A stretch of 5,296 bases of DNA from assembly GCA_016649785.1 (NCBI GenBank), contig JAENXB010000199.1:1-5296 (forward strand), in the 5' to 3' direction. Made by a program: the position numbers and the translations under genes. Source of the stretch: Flavobacteriaceae bacterium. GTDB lineage: Bacteria; Bacteroidota; Bacteroidia; Flavobacteriales; Flavobacteriaceae. Below the pieces are notes generated by a model. That model had not been told where the DNA came from and did not search any database. It saw nothing but the letters and a program-made list of their open reading frames with translations. This document shows positions 4,120 through 5,296 of this stretch, in pieces; position 1 is the stretch's first letter; each line of letters opens with the position of its first letter.

Positions 4120-5296
4120 TTGGCAACAACTGAAAAACACATATTAAACCGATTGTATTTTATAGCAGCATGCTTGTTCATATTTGCTATGGGGGTGGTT
4201 GTTCAGTTGCTTAACATTCAGTTTGTGGAAGGCGATAAATATAAGGACCTGGCAGATGAACGTGCCTTTAAAAACTTTACCATAACCGCCAACAGGGGAA
4301 ATTTATACGATACCAACGGAAATCTTTTGGCCACCTCGGTCCCCAAATACGATATTCGTTTTGACGCGGTAACGGTAACCGACAAAAATTTCGAAGGAAA
4401 TATAATCCCATTATCCAAAAAGCTGTCGGCTATGCTTGGAAAAAGCGCCACGCATTGGTCGCAAGCCTTACGAACAGCGAGAATAAACAAACACCGCTAT
4501 TTTTTAATAGCAAGGAATTTGGGTTATTCTGAATATTTAAATATAAAAAGCTTTCCCCTTTTCAATTTGGGCACATATAAAGGAGGGATGATCACAGAAC
4601 AGCGAACTGTTCGGGAACATCCACTAGGCGAATTGGCTGCCAGAACTGTTGGATACGATCGCCGGGACGATCAGGGATATTACACCCGGGTAGGCTTGGA
4701 AGGCGCATTTAGTCCTTTTTTGGAAGGAACCGATGGACACCGGCTCAAACAAAAAATTGCCAAAGGACACTGGAAACCTATCAGCGATAATAATGAAGTG
4801 GAACCAAAAGACGGTTACGATGTGATTTCAACTATAGATGTCACAATTCAGGATATTGCACATCACGCCTTGCTGGCGCAATTGGAGAAATATGAAGCCG
4901 ATCACGGGACTGTAGTGGTAATGGAAACCAAAACAGGGGAAATTAAAGCGATTTCCAATTTAGGGCGCACTTCAAAAGGCACATATTATGAAAAACTGAA
5001 CTACGCGGTAGGTGAATCCAATGAGCCCGGTTCAACATTTAAATTAATGGCCCTGGTGGTTGCCCTGGAAGATAAAGTGATTGATACTAATACAGTAGTA
5101 GATACCGAAAACGGGGTTTTGACCATCAAAAGAAATAAGGTTAGGGATTCACACCGCGGAGGTTATGGAAAAATAACGGCATCCCGCGCTTTTGAGGTTT
5201 CTTCAAACGTAGGAGTTGTAAAACTGATCTATAATAATTATAAGGACAACCCCCAAAAATTTATAGATGGGCTCAACCGTATGGATTTGAACAAGA
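4120..5296 (+). CDS. ftsI: Septal peptidoglycan transpeptidase FtsI (class B PBP), 3' end missing
   Basis: The window holds the first 392 codons of a class B penicillin-binding protein, the division transpeptidase that cross-links septal peptidoglycan in the periplasm. After a short cytoplasmic tail comes one membrane helix (about 12-31). The PBP-dimer domain follows, with NRGNLYDTNG at 58-67 and GLEG at 192-195. Next is the transpeptidase domain with the catalytic STFK (305-308, nucleophile Ser305) and the SxN motif SSN (361-363). The KTG motif and C-terminus lie past the window edge. I start it at TTG 4120 (MATTEKHILNRL): an in-frame stop lies at 4102-4104 and no ATG or GTG precedes it, while the next ATG (4189) would cut off the membrane helix. 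The gene follows ftsL by 7 bases. No frameshift is visible. Confidence 0.93.
   Translation, partial: MATTEKHILNRLYFIAACLFIFAMGVVVQLLNIQFVEGDKYKDLADERAFKNFTITANRGNLYDTNGNLLATSVPKYDIRFDAVTVTDKNFEGNIIPLSKKLSAMLGKSATHWSQALRTARINKHRYFLIARNLGYSEYLNIKSFPLFNLGTYKGGMITEQRTVREHPLGELAARTVGYDRRDDQGYYTRVGLEGAFSPFLEGTDGHRLKQKIAKGHWKPISDNNEVEPKDGYDVISTIDVTIQDIAHHALLAQLEKYEADHGTVVVMETKTGEIKAISNLGRTSKGTYYEKLNYAVGESNEPGSTFKLMALVVALEDKVIDTNTVVDTENGVLTIKRNKVRDSHRGGYGKITASRAFEVSSNVGVVKLIYNNYKDNPQKFIDGLNRMDLNK

Noticed and set aside
3809..4129. Minus-strand open frame of 106 codons opposite ftsL
   Set aside because: It is an antisense shadow of the ftsL coding sequence, with no recognisable domain and no promoter.
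4218..4490. Minus-strand open frame of 90 codons opposite ftsI
   Set aside because: It is antisense to the PBP dimerisation domain, whose plus-strand reading matches the family throughout.
1..5296. A novel defence, mobile or secondary-metabolism system
   Set aside because: Every sizeable gene belongs to a recognisable core family with intact motifs; no integrase, transposase, spacer-repeat array or composition shift is visible.

Overview
The window reads as ordinary chromosomal core sequence from a member of the Bacteroidota, most likely a flavobacterium. The evidence is AT-rich DNA, no Shine-Dalgarno sequence ahead of any gene, two copies of the TAnnTTTG-type -7 promoter element of this phylum, and proteins that look flavobacterial (a short MraZ starting with an IGTYEC-like N-terminus, a divergent FtsL, and a division transpeptidase with an N-terminus typical of the group). 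The genus cannot be set from the sequence alone.

Layout. (1) Positions 1-414, plus strand: a tRNA-Glu(UUC) gene followed after 31 bases by rpsT (ribosomal protein S20), closed by a strong intrinsic terminator. (2) Positions 415-724: non-coding. It holds a second hairpin terminator that serves the genes coming from the opposite strand, and two short tracts of a degenerate heptamer repeat. (3) Positions 725-2105, minus strand: a two-gene unit, an alpha/beta hydrolase followed 10 bases later by engB (ysxC/yihA), a GTPase for 50S ribosome assembly. (4) Positions 2106-2394: a divergent control region with promoter elements for both directions, a nested palindrome, a pair of DnaA-box-like 9-mers, and an array of GTGG direct repeats that look like the binding site for MraZ. 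(5) From 2395 to the end, plus strand: the start of the division and cell-wall (dcw) cluster, mraZ - rsmH (mraW) - ftsL-like - ftsI (PBP transpeptidase, cut by the window edge). These genes are packed tightly: mraZ and rsmH overlap by 14 bases, 49 bases separate rsmH from ftsL, and 7 bases separate ftsL from ftsI.

How the parts fit. Plus-strand genes run the division programme: MraZ is the cluster's own regulator, RsmH modifies 16S rRNA, and FtsL and FtsI act at the septum, where FtsI cross-links septal peptidoglycan. The minus-strand unit and the tRNA/S20 unit serve translation and ribosome assembly. No mobile element, CRISPR array or clearly novel system is visible. The most interesting material is regulatory: the MraZ-type repeat array, its apparent helical phasing that reaches the GTG start codon of mraZ, the nested palindrome next to it, and the heptamer repeats behind engB.
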